Virus record (IMG/VR): IMGVR_UViG_3300032288_001111
Span: 1 to 26,669 of that record
DNA length: 26,669 nucleotides
Strand: one strand, 5' to 3'
Source of the DNA: a virus
In this document: positions 1 through 6,328 of the stretch, piece after piece
How the letters are laid out: each line of letters begins with the position of its first letter
How positions within the stretch are numbered: the first letter of the stretch is position 1
Made by a program: the position numbers and the translations under genes
The notes under the pieces: model-generated
What the model was told of the DNA's origin: nothing
What the model saw: the letters and a program-made list of their open reading frames with translations, nothing else
Databases searched by the model: none

Positions 1-150
1 ACTTTCTATTAGAAACAACTTGTAAGTCTTTGTAGAGGACATCTTATTGCTTGATAGTTCTACTAACTCAGCTTTGAGCCTTTCTTCTCTCCTTACCCAT
101 TGCACAACCATCTCTAATTGTGACTCGGCTTTTTTTAGTGTTTGATTCAT
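1..150 (-). CDS. Small unknown protein, C-terminus cut by the window edge
   Basis: An open frame starts with ATG at 150 and runs 50 codons off the left edge without a stop, starting MNQTLKKAESQLEMVVQW. The visible part is charged and helical (Lys/Glu-rich with regular hydrophobics), suggesting a short coiled-coil or helical-bundle protein. Its ATG overlaps the stop of the upstream gene (ATGA), the same coupling used throughout this genome, which is the main reason to call it real. No family is recognised. It belongs to the leftward group of small genes beyond the lysis-module terminator. Confidence 0.55.
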   Translation of the reverse strand, partial: MNQTLKKAESQLEMVVQWVRREERLKAELVELSSNKMSSTKTYKLFLIES

Positions 151-320
151 TGTTTACGTGTTTTAACTTTTACTAACTCACCATCACGTGACTCTGCCAA
201 ATAACGATTAGCTAACTTCATTGCTTCTTTCTTAGAGTAACATGCGATTACTTTTGATTCGATTTCATTTCCTTGACCATCTTGAAAAGAAAATAAGTAG
301 TTTGATTCTTGCGTTTTCAT
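147..320 (-). CDS. Small unknown protein (57 aa)
   Basis: A complete 57-codon frame starts at ATG 320 (MKTQESNYLFSFQDGQGNEI) and ends at TGA 147-149. It is polar, with a likely beta-hairpin N-terminus, a central helix (YSKKEAMKLANRYLAES) and a basic C-terminus (KVKTRKQ). The pattern of a short protein ending in a helix that processes 'K/R A...' residues is common among phage hypothetical proteins, but I do not recognise a function. Its stop overlaps the next start by ATGA, so the two are probably translationally coupled. Confidence 0.6.
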   Translation of the reverse strand: MKTQESNYLFSFQDGQGNEIESKVIACYSKKEAMKLANRYLAESRDGELVKVKTRKQ

Positions 321-336
321 ATCGTTTAATTTTAAT

Positions 337-355
337 GTGCGTTAAAGATGCGCAC
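337..355 (-). other. Short inverted repeat between two small genes
   Basis: GTGCG at 337-341 pairs with CGCAC at 351-355 around a 9-base loop. It sits in the 47-base gap between the stop at 368 and the start at 320. There is no strong T-run after it on the minus strand, so it could be a weak terminator or processing hairpin. The call is tentative. Confidence 0.25.
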
Positions 356-367
356 CCCCTTGTTTTA

Positions 368-601
368 TTATCGTTTTTCCCAATTTAATTTACTTTTTCT
401 TTCGCCATCAATTAGAACAAAATGTGAATTTACATTCCATAAAAAAATGTCTGACCAAATACGGCTAAGCTCATTATCTGAAAGGTCTTTTATAGTTATG
501 AAATGCATTGTTTGTTCTAACGTGATTGAATCAATGTTATCAAACCATAACATAACTCTTTCATTTTTAAGCTCTTCTCTTTTTTCTTCAATCGTTTTCA
601 T
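368..601 (-). CDS. Small unknown protein (77 aa), first gene of the leftmost group
   Basis: The frame is open from 673, but the first residues of that longer version look non-coding. I chose ATG 601 (MKTIEEKREELKNERVMLWF), which lies about 24 bases downstream of the start site predicted from a Bacteroidetes-type promoter at 633-662. The protein has a charged N-terminal helix and then an alternating hydrophobic region (DNIDSITLEQTMHFITIKDL), so it is probably a small folded alpha/beta protein. No family is recognised. An alternative start at 643 (91 aa) follows an ATAGTTATG box like those at five other genes, so the start is not certain. The gene lies just beyond the terminator that closes the lysis module. 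Confidence 0.6.
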   Translation of the reverse strand: MKTIEEKREELKNERVMLWFDNIDSITLEQTMHFITIKDLSDNELSRIWSDIFLWNVNSHFVLIDGERKSKLNWEKR

Positions 602-632
602 GACTTTTAATTTTTCGTTGTTGATTACCTTA

Positions 633-662
633 CAAATGTACATAACTATTTTAAATAAACAA
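633..662 (-). promoter_or_regulatory. Bacteroidetes-type promoter, leftward
   Basis: Read on the minus strand, TTG (662-660) is followed by 19 bases and then TACATTTG (640-633). This matches the Bacteroidetes sigma factor consensus of TTTG/TTG, about 17-23 bases, TAnnTTTG. Transcription should start near 625, giving a leader of about 24 bases to ATG 601. The site lies just after the lysis-module terminator and would start a separate small-gene operon. Its -7 region, TGTACATTTGT, is the same as in the plus-strand promoter at 6286-6314. Confidence 0.6.
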
Positions 663-716
663 GAGTTATCCACATATATTTTTACAAGTTTTTTGTAACT
701 GCTTGATTATGAATGA

Positions 717-747
717 CAAAACCCCCTAAAATAATTTAGAGGGTTTC
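717..747 (-). terminator. Intrinsic terminator after the endolysin gene
   Basis: On the minus strand AACCCTCTAAA, a four-base loop and TTTAGGGGGTT form a stem with one mismatch, followed directly by a T-run. It lies about 55 bases beyond the endolysin stop (801) and before the promoter at 633-662. It therefore closes the leftward structural and lysis transcript. Near symmetry would allow some activity in the other direction, but no rightward gene approaches it. Confidence 0.75.
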
Positions 748-800
748 CTTACCTAAGCGAAAAATTAAACGTCTTTTGGATTTTTGGCTCTCAAATATAG

Positions 801-1268
801 CTATTTAGCTATTTCAAAGTGCATCCAATCATAGTTTTTTTCTATTCCTAAACTTTTAAAACCATGCTTATAGAATATGTCTATCATTGGCTTGTATTCT
901 GGTCTTGCAAACCTAGCAGTTAGACCACTTTCTTTTAACTTATTTCTTTCAGGGTCTAAGTCTATTGCTATACCCCAAGAATGGCGAGACCAATCACTAC
1001 CACCTCGCATTTTACGAAACGCAAAACAGCCTCCGTAAAGGTCTATTCCTAGTTCGACTATCTTATCATACCCATAAGTAGCTAAAAGTTCGTTAAACAC
1101 CTTGCTAAACGCATCAGCTACCAATGTGTGACATCTCATTGATGTTACTTTAGTGTCCTTGTCCCATGCCAATCTCATTGGATAAGGCAATTGTATCTTA
1201 ACTAGGTAAGGCTTACCCGTTTCATGGGGTTTGCCATACCGAGCAATACACTCTTTTGTTGTTATCAT
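801..1268 (-). CDS. Endolysin, M15-family peptidase (VanY / D-Ala-D-Ala carboxypeptidase fold)
   Basis: This 155-aa protein carries the zinc peptidase M15 signature: SRHSWGIAID at residues 94-103 (zinc ligands H96 and D103) and DWMHFE at 147-152 (third zinc ligand H150). Enzymes of this family cut peptide bonds in the peptidoglycan stem, either D-Ala-D-Ala or L-Ala-D-Glu. No signal peptide is present, so the enzyme should need the holin encoded just upstream to reach the wall. Its length fits a single-domain phage endolysin without a separate wall-binding domain. The ATG at 1268 overlaps the holin stop (ATGA). Substrate specificity cannot be read from sequence alone. Confidence 0.9.
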   Translation of the reverse strand: MITTKECIARYGKPHETGKPYLVKIQLPYPMRLAWDKDTKVTSMRCHTLVADAFSKVFNELLATYGYDKIVELGIDLYGGCFAFRKMRGGSDWSRHSWGIAIDLDPERNKLKESGLTARFARPEYKPMIDIFYKHGFKSLGIEKNYDWMHFEIAK

Positions 1269-1579
1269 TTCTTTAAAAATTTGTTTACTTTCTCTTTACC
1301 CCATGCAATAAATACATCATAGCTATCTTTTACTACAGCATCTAGAATGTCCATCAATTCATTGGATACCCAACCTACAGCGAAAGAAACTAAGATAATA
1401 ATACGAGGCTCTAAATCTCTAAAGAACATGTCCAATACCCCTATCGTGCAGTAAGCTAAAATAGCAGATACTGCCCCACTCAACATAATTGATTTCATGT
1501 TTATTTTATATTTAATGCCCTTGAGAATTGCCCCCATGACACCGATTCCGATTGCATATATATCTAAATTATTTTTCAT
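1265..1579 (-). CDS. Holin-like small membrane protein
   Basis: At 104 aa it has three hydrophobic stretches at about residues 7-22, 31-53 and 60-79, followed by a charged amphipathic tail (VKDSYDVFIAWGKEKVNKFLKK). The size, the three-segment layout, the charged C-terminus and the position directly before the endolysin match phage holins, which form the membrane lesion that times lysis. The GWVSNELMDILD segment is typical of LydA/phage_holin_3-like families, though I assign the family only loosely. It overlaps both neighbours by ATGA. No separate antiholin or spanin gene is visible between it and the terminator. Confidence 0.75.
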   Translation of the reverse strand: MKNNLDIYAIGIGVMGAILKGIKYKINMKSIMLSGAVSAILAYCTIGVLDMFFRDLEPRIIILVSFAVGWVSNELMDILDAVVKDSYDVFIAWGKEKVNKFLKK

Positions 1580-2085
1580 ATGAACATAAAACTATTTGTA
1601 TAACCCGTATCCTTATCCTTACTTGGTTTGATGTCACTATCCTTATTTTCAACGCTAGTAAACTCAGGAAAAAGGTCTTTGTTATCTTTTAAATAATCGT
1701 AAAGTCTAGCCTCATAGAATGATGCTTTTTGACCATAGTGTTCCATGGAGAAACTAATCTCACTTTGACTGACTGAGTTTGAATAGTCACCATTCTGTGT
1801 TTGTAGACCTTTGTTTTTTAATTGATATGATAAACCAAATACTGCATCCTCTGCACTTCGCCATGCGACAACAGGCTGAATATATCCTACCAGCACCTCT
1901 TCATTAGGTGTTAATGTTTGAGCATTGTACTTTCCTAGTATGTATTGGTAGAAATATGTACCTAAAATAGGTTGTACACGCATATCACTTTGCGTAGATA
2001 TAAATGGAGTGATAGCATTAACATCTATGTTAGCGGTGATAGGTGTCTTCGTCTTTAAGTAGTTTTCTGTAACAAAATAAATCAT
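1576..2085 (-). CDS. Putative head-tail connector or adaptor protein
   Basis: This 169-aa soluble protein begins MIYFVTENYLKTKTPITANI and is mainly helical in its first 100 residues, with a polar, Lys/Asp-rich, probably disordered C-terminus. Short helical proteins of this size immediately after the portal gene are usually head-completion or adaptor proteins that bind below the portal ring. The segment VQPILGTYFYQYILGKYN resembles proteins seen beside the portal in other Bacteroidetes phages. The assignment is by position and general character, and no catalytic motif is present. Overlaps with the portal stop and the holin start are both ATGA. Confidence 0.5.
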   Translation of the reverse strand: MIYFVTENYLKTKTPITANIDVNAITPFISTQSDMRVQPILGTYFYQYILGKYNAQTLTPNEEVLVGYIQPVVAWRSAEDAVFGLSYQLKNKGLQTQNGDYSNSVSQSEISFSMEHYGQKASFYEARLYDYLKDNKDLFPEFTSVENKDSDIKPSKDKDTGYTNSFMFI

Positions 2086-3404
2086 GGTGCTGGTGTTGTT
2101 GTTTGTGATTTAATTTTATCACCACCATCTACAGGAGGTAATGATGCCAATGCACGAATCTCATTCTCAGTCATTGATTCAAGCACTTTCGTAGCTACCA
2201 ATGGTGACATGGCATTAAGTGCATCGTTTATTTTCTTCGTTGAATCTTCTACCTCGATAATAGTCTCATTGATAACTTGAAAGTTATTCAACTTAATCGA
2301 ACAAGGTAATTTAGCTATATCGAAAAGGTCATTAATTATATCCTCTACCAGGCTTCGTCTAGGCATTACATCGTTTTTCTCGAAAATAGTGTATGCTTGT
2401 TTGATGTCTGTACCACTTCCTAACTTTCCACTTACTCGAATACCCATTAATATTGGGTCAATGATGTGTGCTTGACATATTTTAGAATCAATAGACTCTG
2501 TGGTAACTTGAAATAGATTATCGTTGTTGCTTGTTGGTATTGCTTCAATCGTTGGTAATTGGTCTTTATTATTTGCGAAAAAAGCTAATGCTTTACCAGC
2601 CTCACTTGCACCTTTTCCCTTTTCTATGGTGTCTTTGATACCTTGCATCTCTTCGGGAGTTTGAGGCTTCTTAGGGAACATCATAGCAAAAGATGGAAAA
2701 ATAGAGTTAACTATGTTACTCTTTTGAAGATAAGACATTTCACCATCGAGAAATGCCCAATTGAATGCTGATGTATAGCTAGGTAATGGATAAACGTCTT
2801 GACCAACACATTTAGCTTCATAAATATATAGCTGTGTTCTATCCTGACAATCGTGTTTATATGGTTTGATAGTTTCAACATCTATTAAAGTTGACCAATC
2901 ATAACAGATAGAATAGTTATCACCATACTTATCTTTTCTTACTTTTTCAGCACCTACAAATTCCACTTTAATAACATCCTTGGTTTGATTGAAAGTGATT
3001 TTAAAATAGCATCTGTTATGTAATATAATGTCCTTAGTCATCTGTGGCATTACCACCTTTAAATCTAGTCTTTTGATAAAAGTTAAAATATCTACCTCTT
3101 CAATAGCTGTTATTGATTTTGGTTTCATCACTTCAAAACCTCCACCAATTGTTGCATTCGTTTTAAAATCCACTATAGATGCATGTAGTGGTGAGGTATA
3201 GTATAATTGATTAATCAGCTGTGGGAAAAGATTATCCGAACCAAATCTCACATAGCCATTAACAAGCACCCTCGCATCAATGTAAGGTGTTGATAGGTTA
3301 CCTTTACCTACTTTTAAAAAGGGTGTGCTAAAGGTCTTATATCCTTGTACCTCCTCTACTTTGACAGAGTTTTCTCTGCTTAAATTAAAACCGAATAACT
3401 TCAT
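2082..3404 (-). CDS. Portal protein
   Basis: This 440-aa protein has the usual portal features. An N-terminal segment (VRFGSDNLFPQLINQLYYTS) is followed by PLHASIVDFKTNATIGGGFE, the early-helix region typical of portals. A central mixed region with CYFKITFNQ-like strands follows, then a long helical C-terminal region and a disordered TTTPAP tail. Portals form the 12-subunit ring at one capsid vertex through which the terminase pumps DNA and to which the tail attaches. Length fits the smaller siphophage (PBSX-like) portals. The gene starts at 3404, overlapping the upstream stop by one base (TAATG). It is unusual in lying downstream of the capsid gene rather than directly after the large terminase. 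Confidence 0.75.
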   Translation of the reverse strand: MKLFGFNLSRENSVKVEEVQGYKTFSTPFLKVGKGNLSTPYIDARVLVNGYVRFGSDNLFPQLINQLYYTSPLHASIVDFKTNATIGGGFEVMKPKSITAIEEVDILTFIKRLDLKVVMPQMTKDIILHNRCYFKITFNQTKDVIKVEFVGAEKVRKDKYGDNYSICYDWSTLIDVETIKPYKHDCQDRTQLYIYEAKCVGQDVYPLPSYTSAFNWAFLDGEMSYLQKSNIVNSIFPSFAMMFPKKPQTPEEMQGIKDTIEKGKGASEAGKALAFFANNKDQLPTIEAIPTSNNDNLFQVTTESIDSKICQAHIIDPILMGIRVSGKLGSGTDIKQAYTIFEKNDVMPRRSLVEDIINDLFDIAKLPCSIKLNNFQVINETIIEVEDSTKKINDALNAMSPLVATKVLESMTENEIRALASLPPVDGGDKIKSQTTTPAP

Positions 3405-3751
3405 TAGTCGTATATTGAATTACTTGTACCTATCACTTGCATTCGACCCTCTTCTAACTCAGTCAAACCCTCCTCACTTGTGGATGGTGTAACTAAAATC
3501 GGTGTTTCACTTTCATAAACACGATAGCTGTATTGACCTATGATTAAATTAAGGTCTGTAGGTTCGTCAAGTATAAATAGGTTGTATCTTTCTGGGTAAC
3601 TACTTTGGTCTAGTGGTGACCAATATAAAGGTGTTGATGAGGTGTTAAACTCATTCTCAAACTTAAACAAAAAATAGGGTGATGTAATAGTGCTACTTTC
3701 TGTGAGAGTTAACACTACTTTATTTTCTTGCCCCTTTTCAATGTATATCAT
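3404..3751 (-). CDS. Small phage protein of unknown role (115 aa), probably virion-associated
   Basis: The frame is open from 3787, but I chose ATG 3751 because the preceding bases carry a TAATATAGTTATG box shared with other starts here. The protein (MIYIEKGQENKVVLTLTESS) is predicted all-beta: 'VVLTLTE' and 'SPYFLFKFENEF' strands, a central 'ERYNLFILDEPTDLNLIIGQYSYRVYES' region, and an EEGRMQVIG ending. This pattern recurs in hypothetical proteins of Bacteroidetes phages next to structural genes. The function is unknown, and an accessory head or tail protein is an inference. It follows the terminator after the tail-tube gene. Confidence 0.6.
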   Translation of the reverse strand: MIYIEKGQENKVVLTLTESSTITSPYFLFKFENEFNTSSTPLYWSPLDQSSYPERYNLFILDEPTDLNLIIGQYSYRVYESETPILVTPSTSEEGLTELEEGRMQVIGTSNSIYD

Positions 3752-3761
3752 AACTATATTA
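3749..3761 (-). promoter_or_regulatory. TAATATAGTTATG start-site box
   Basis: Read on the minus strand, the last 10 bases before the start and the ATG itself are TAATATAGTTATG. Near-identical boxes end at the start codons at 19619, 15212, 6267 and 25704. It may be a translation-initiation or regulatory element; its function is not known. Confidence 0.45.
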
Positions 3762-3790
3762 CAAAGATTATAGTCATTGTACATCAATAG

Positions 3791-3818
3791 AAAAGCCTAC
3801 CCCAATTAAGAGTAGGCT
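3791..3818 (-). terminator. Intrinsic terminator after the tail-tube gene
   Basis: AGCCTAC and GTAGGCT (3794-3800 and 3812-3818) form a perfect 7-bp stem around an 11-base loop. On the minus strand the stem is followed by TTTTCT. It lies between the tail-tube stop (3839) and the start at 3751. The short T-run suggests partial read-through, which would let portal and lysis genes be expressed at a lower level than capsid and tube. Confidence 0.7.
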
Positions 3819-3838
3819 CATCTATTAAAGTGTAGCTA

Positions 3839-4345
3839 TTAGATAATAGTAGGTATCACAGCCGAGTCTACCTCGTATGCTAAATTCTCATTCTCTGCTA
3901 CTAGTGTGATGTTGTACTTAGAACCATCTGCTTTTGCTGTTCCTGACCCCTCGGTCACGGTTGCTAATTGAGCATATGGGAAATACCAAAACTTACCATT
4001 TGCATCCTTAACAATCACAGCTAGGTCTCTTTGACCCTCACCTAAAATCTTGATTGCTTTAGATTTAGCAGCCTCTCTTCTAGAGAACACTAAAGTGATA
4101 GTAGCACGTACAAAGTTTGAACCAGCAACTAAATCTCTTTGGTCTTCCTCAACATAAGATGAGGTATTTCTTAAAAATTCGAATGCTTTAAAGTCGGATG
4201 AAACCGTCATTGCAGTAATCTCCCAAGTCGCAGCATCCTCAGTAATCGCAGTTACGTTTGCTAAATCGTTGATATACACATTTGTTATACCTCCGATGTT
4301 GCCATCGCACCCACGAAGAATAGATGTTATTGTTTGACAAGCCAT
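3839..4345 (-). CDS. Putative major tail (tube) protein
   Basis: The product is 168 aa, beginning MACQTITSILRGCDGNIGGI, and is predicted mostly beta. Its C-terminal part (DLAVIVKDANGKFWYFPYAQ, then GSGTAKADGSKYNITLVAEN) resembles the last strands of tail-tube proteins, where a 'DGSKY-l-L-ae' strand packs on the tube surface. It lies directly after the capsid gene between two terminators, consistent with a product needed in many copies. Tube proteins stack as hexamers along the tape measure. Another decoration or structural role is possible. The start is preceded by an A/T-rich tract and no Shine-Dalgarno motif. Confidence 0.6.
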   Translation of the reverse strand: MACQTITSILRGCDGNIGGITNVYINDLANVTAITEDAATWEITAMTVSSDFKAFEFLRNTSSYVEEDQRDLVAGSNFVRATITLVFSRREAAKSKAIKILGEGQRDLAVIVKDANGKFWYFPYAQLATVTEGSGTAKADGSKYNITLVAENENLAYEVDSAVIPTII

Positions 4346-4355
4346 TTTATAAAGG

Positions 4356-4383
4356 TTTAAAAAGGGTAGTCACCTACCCCTTT
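4356..4383 (-). terminator. Intrinsic terminator or attenuator after the capsid gene
   Basis: GGGTAG and CTACCC (4364-4369 and 4374-4379) form a stem with a four-base loop, followed on the minus strand by five Ts. It is in the 45-base gap between the capsid stop (4391) and the tail-tube start (4345). Since no promoter is visible in the gap, partial termination would set the capsid/tube ratio. Confidence 0.7.
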
Positions 4384-4390
4384 GTTAATA

Positions 4391-5308
4391 TTAAGCGTAT
4401 AATACGATTTCTGTAGGGTTTGTGTAGTAGAAACCAATCTTCAAGTTAGCACGTGTGCGGATGTAAGGCTCTGCTACAGAATCAGATAAGTTAACAGCTT
4501 TTAATGCTTTACCATCTTGCTCACCATCGAATGCATAAATCATGTTAGATTTCAAAGTGATAACGAATGTATCGTTTGGCATACCCTCACATACAACAAC
4601 CTTAACTCCTAAGAAAGTAAGTGCTAAAGGTGCAGTTACATAAGTCATAGTGTTACCTGATGCAGCAGCAAATTCGTATGCTTGTGCAACATTAGGTGCT
4701 ACGAAAATACGTAGGTCAGCTTTTTTACGTTGTACAGCAGCTGGTAATGCAGCGAATGCTGTTTGTAATTTAGTTAATACGTTACCTTGGTTAACTGCTC
4801 CTGTTCCTCCTGAGATTACATCACCATCATTAGATAACTTTTTCAAGTAACCATCACACAATGCTAGTGTAGCATTAGCAGATGCTGTGTCACCTTGCCA
4901 TCTAATCAATTCAACATCCTCACCAATTTGCTTAGACATAGTGTCCCAGTAATAATTCATGAATGCTGGAACGGTAAAGTCAGCATTAGAACCTTGTGCC
5001 ATCTGTAAAGCTACGAATGACTGCTCTAAATCGAATTGACAGATTTGAGCCATTGCAGATACTGCGCATACATCAATGTCAATCGCATTTAACAAATCGG
5101 TTGGTGCAGAAAAGTTACAAGTAGATGCCTGTAGGATGTTACCAAATGTGATGTTACCTAATTTAGTAGCAGATTTAATTCCAGGTAATGAACGATAGTT
5201 ATCTACGATGTCTTCGCTAATATAAGCACGTGAATAAAACTCATTCGGGTTAGGACATAACAAAGCATTGCTTTCTATATCCAAATCAAATTTCAATTTT
5301 CTTTCCAT
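4391..5308 (-). CDS. Major capsid protein (HK97-fold candidate)
   Basis: This 305-aa protein begins MERKLKFDLDIESNALLCPN. The C-terminal half has features typical of HK97-type coat proteins: ADLRIFVAPNVAQAYEFAAA (spine-helix/strand region), then FLGVKVVVCEGMPNDTFVIT, SNMIYAFDGE and a closing IGFYYTNPTEIVLYA strand. The middle contains an Ala/Gln-rich helix. Seven or so cysteines are unusual for a coat protein. It starts 5 bases after the protease stop behind an A-run and is followed by a terminator. The combination of protease/scaffold directly upstream and tail-tube directly downstream makes the coat assignment strong, even though the family cannot be named. Confidence 0.8.
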   Translation of the reverse strand: MERKLKFDLDIESNALLCPNPNEFYSRAYISEDIVDNYRSLPGIKSATKLGNITFGNILQASTCNFSAPTDLLNAIDIDVCAVSAMAQICQFDLEQSFVALQMAQGSNADFTVPAFMNYYWDTMSKQIGEDVELIRWQGDTASANATLALCDGYLKKLSNDGDVISGGTGAVNQGNVLTKLQTAFAALPAAVQRKKADLRIFVAPNVAQAYEFAAASGNTMTYVTAPLALTFLGVKVVVCEGMPNDTFVITLKSNMIYAFDGEQDGKALKAVNLSDSVAEPYIRTRANLKIGFYYTNPTEIVLYA

Positions 5309-5313
5309 TTTTT

Positions 5314-6267
5314 TTAGTCTTTAAACGTTTGTCTGTATTTGATTAATCTTTCGTGTGCTGACATTTTTTGTTCTTTCATTTCTTCTATTACTTCCTCTTC
5401 AACTTCTTCTTGTGCAAGTTTGTCAGCAATGACTTGCAAAAGTTCAGCTTTAAGTGCTTCGAGTGCTGGTGCAACAATATCCAAAATAGCAGCCTCATCT
5501 GCCTTAGGGTCAACAGCCATAGCTACCTCTTCCTCTTTAGGCTCTTCTTCTACTACTTCTTCTTCTTGTGCTACCTCTTCTTCGATAGGCTCTTCTACTT
5601 CAGCAGCAGCTTCTACCTCTTTTTCTTCGACATCTTTAATCTCTACAATTTCTCCATCTTTTACAACGTAGATTTTGTCCTCGATTAGATGCTCACCATC
5701 GGGTAACTTCATACTATATTTATTTGTTTGTTCCTGTTCGTTAAATTTCAACCCGAAAAACCCCTCAATAGAAAACCCTACTTTACCCAAGTCCACAAGT
5801 TCGTTGTAGTAGTCTTTGTCCGTGATTTGCGCAGTACACATGATTGTACCTTTTTTGACATCTATACCAAACGATTTTGACTTGTCGGTCTCAGGGTCAT
5901 CAACTATCCATGCTTCTAGTACATAAGCTGGTACAACCTCATCTGTATGTTCTACATTAAACAAGTTTTGGTTGTTTAGGTTAGCCATGAATTTAGAAAA
6001 GATTTTCTCGGTCTCTTCCTCTGTGAACTGCACAAAGTATTCTCCATCCTCATCGTTACGATAGATTTCGCTTGGTATCATTAGAGGCGCACATATACGC
6101 ATCTTAGGTTCATCTGCGAAAATCATTTTTTTCTCGTGACTACTGAATGCAATTCCTTTAGTAACAATGGCTGGTTTACGGGTGAATGCTATCATAGATA
6201 CTCCAAGGTCATTACCCTCGCTGTATTCGTCGTCTATGGTTATTTTCTTTATAGGCAATTCACTCAT
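5314..6267 (-). CDS. Prohead protease fused to a scaffold-like tail (XkdF-like)
   Basis: I chose ATG 6267 (MSELPIKKITIDDEYSEG; 317 aa) over 6282, because it follows the ATAGTTATG box seen at other genes. Residues 25-180 look like the XkdF-type serine protease fold: LFNVEHTDE (putative catalytic H107) and GFSIEGFF (putative nucleophile S166). Residues 213-250 are a strikingly Glu-rich low-complexity stretch, then a helical segment at 258-290 and a basic C-terminus (ERLIKYRQTFKD). That layout suits a protease-scaffold that builds the prohead around its C-terminus and later cuts it out. The position directly before the coat gene fits. The third catalytic residue cannot be identified by eye. Confidence 0.75.
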   Translation of the reverse strand: MSELPIKKITIDDEYSEGNDLGVSMIAFTRKPAIVTKGIAFSSHEKKMIFADEPKMRICAPLMIPSEIYRNDEDGEYFVQFTEEETEKIFSKFMANLNNQNLFNVEHTDEVVPAYVLEAWIVDDPETDKSKSFGIDVKKGTIMCTAQITDKDYYNELVDLGKVGFSIEGFFGLKFNEQEQTNKYSMKLPDGEHLIEDKIYVVKDGEIVEIKDVEEKEVEAAAEVEEPIEEEVAQEEEVVEEEPKEEEVAMAVDPKADEAAILDIVAPALEALKAELLQVIADKLAQEEVEEEVIEEMKEQKMSAHERLIKYRQTFKD

Positions 6268-6277
6268 AACTATTTTA
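6265..6277 (-). promoter_or_regulatory. TAAAATAGTTATG start-site box
   Basis: Read on the minus strand, TAAAATAGTTATG ends at the chosen start of the protease gene. The same 13 bases occur at 641-653 in the spacer of the leftmost promoter. It is one of a set of five start-site boxes. Confidence 0.4.
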
Positions 6278-6285
6278 CACATTTA

Positions 6286-6314
6286 TTTGTTAGTGTACAA
6301 TTTTTGTACATTTG
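6286..6314 (+). promoter_or_regulatory. Bacteroidetes-type promoter for the plus-strand gene pair
   Basis: TTTG (6286-6289), 17 bases, then TACATTTG (6307-6314) is an excellent match to TTTG-N17-23-TAnnTTTG. Transcription would start around 6320-6323, only 6-9 bases before ATG 6329, so the mRNA would be nearly leaderless. The spacer and -7 region contain a perfect palindrome (6294-6310). This is the only promoter-like site pointing rightward in the window. Confidence 0.7.
6294..6310. promoter_or_regulatory. Perfect palindrome TGTACAATTTTTGTACA, operator-like
   Basis: TGTACAA and TTGTACA form a perfect 7-bp inverted repeat around TTT. It overlaps the -7 element of the plus-strand promoter and lies in the 61-base divergent gap before the protease gene. 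Binding here by a dimeric regulator would block RNA polymerase. No second full copy of the 17-mer was seen in the window; TGTACA alone recurs at 637-642 in the leftmost promoter. Confidence 0.5.
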
Positions 6315-6328
6315 TGAAAACTTCAACA

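Noticed and set aside
348-698. Plus-strand open frame opposite the 77-aa gene
   Set aside because: Low-complexity Phe/Ser/Leu-rich composition typical of a reverse shadow, no promoter, and it crosses the leftward promoter.
717-747. Phage attachment site
   Set aside because: The inverted repeat is explained by a terminator with a T-run, and no integrase or tRNA fragment is nearby.
5339-5671. Plus-strand Ser-rich frame
   Set aside because: It is the reverse complement of the Glu/Ala-rich codons of the protease scaffold tail; composition explains the lack of stops.
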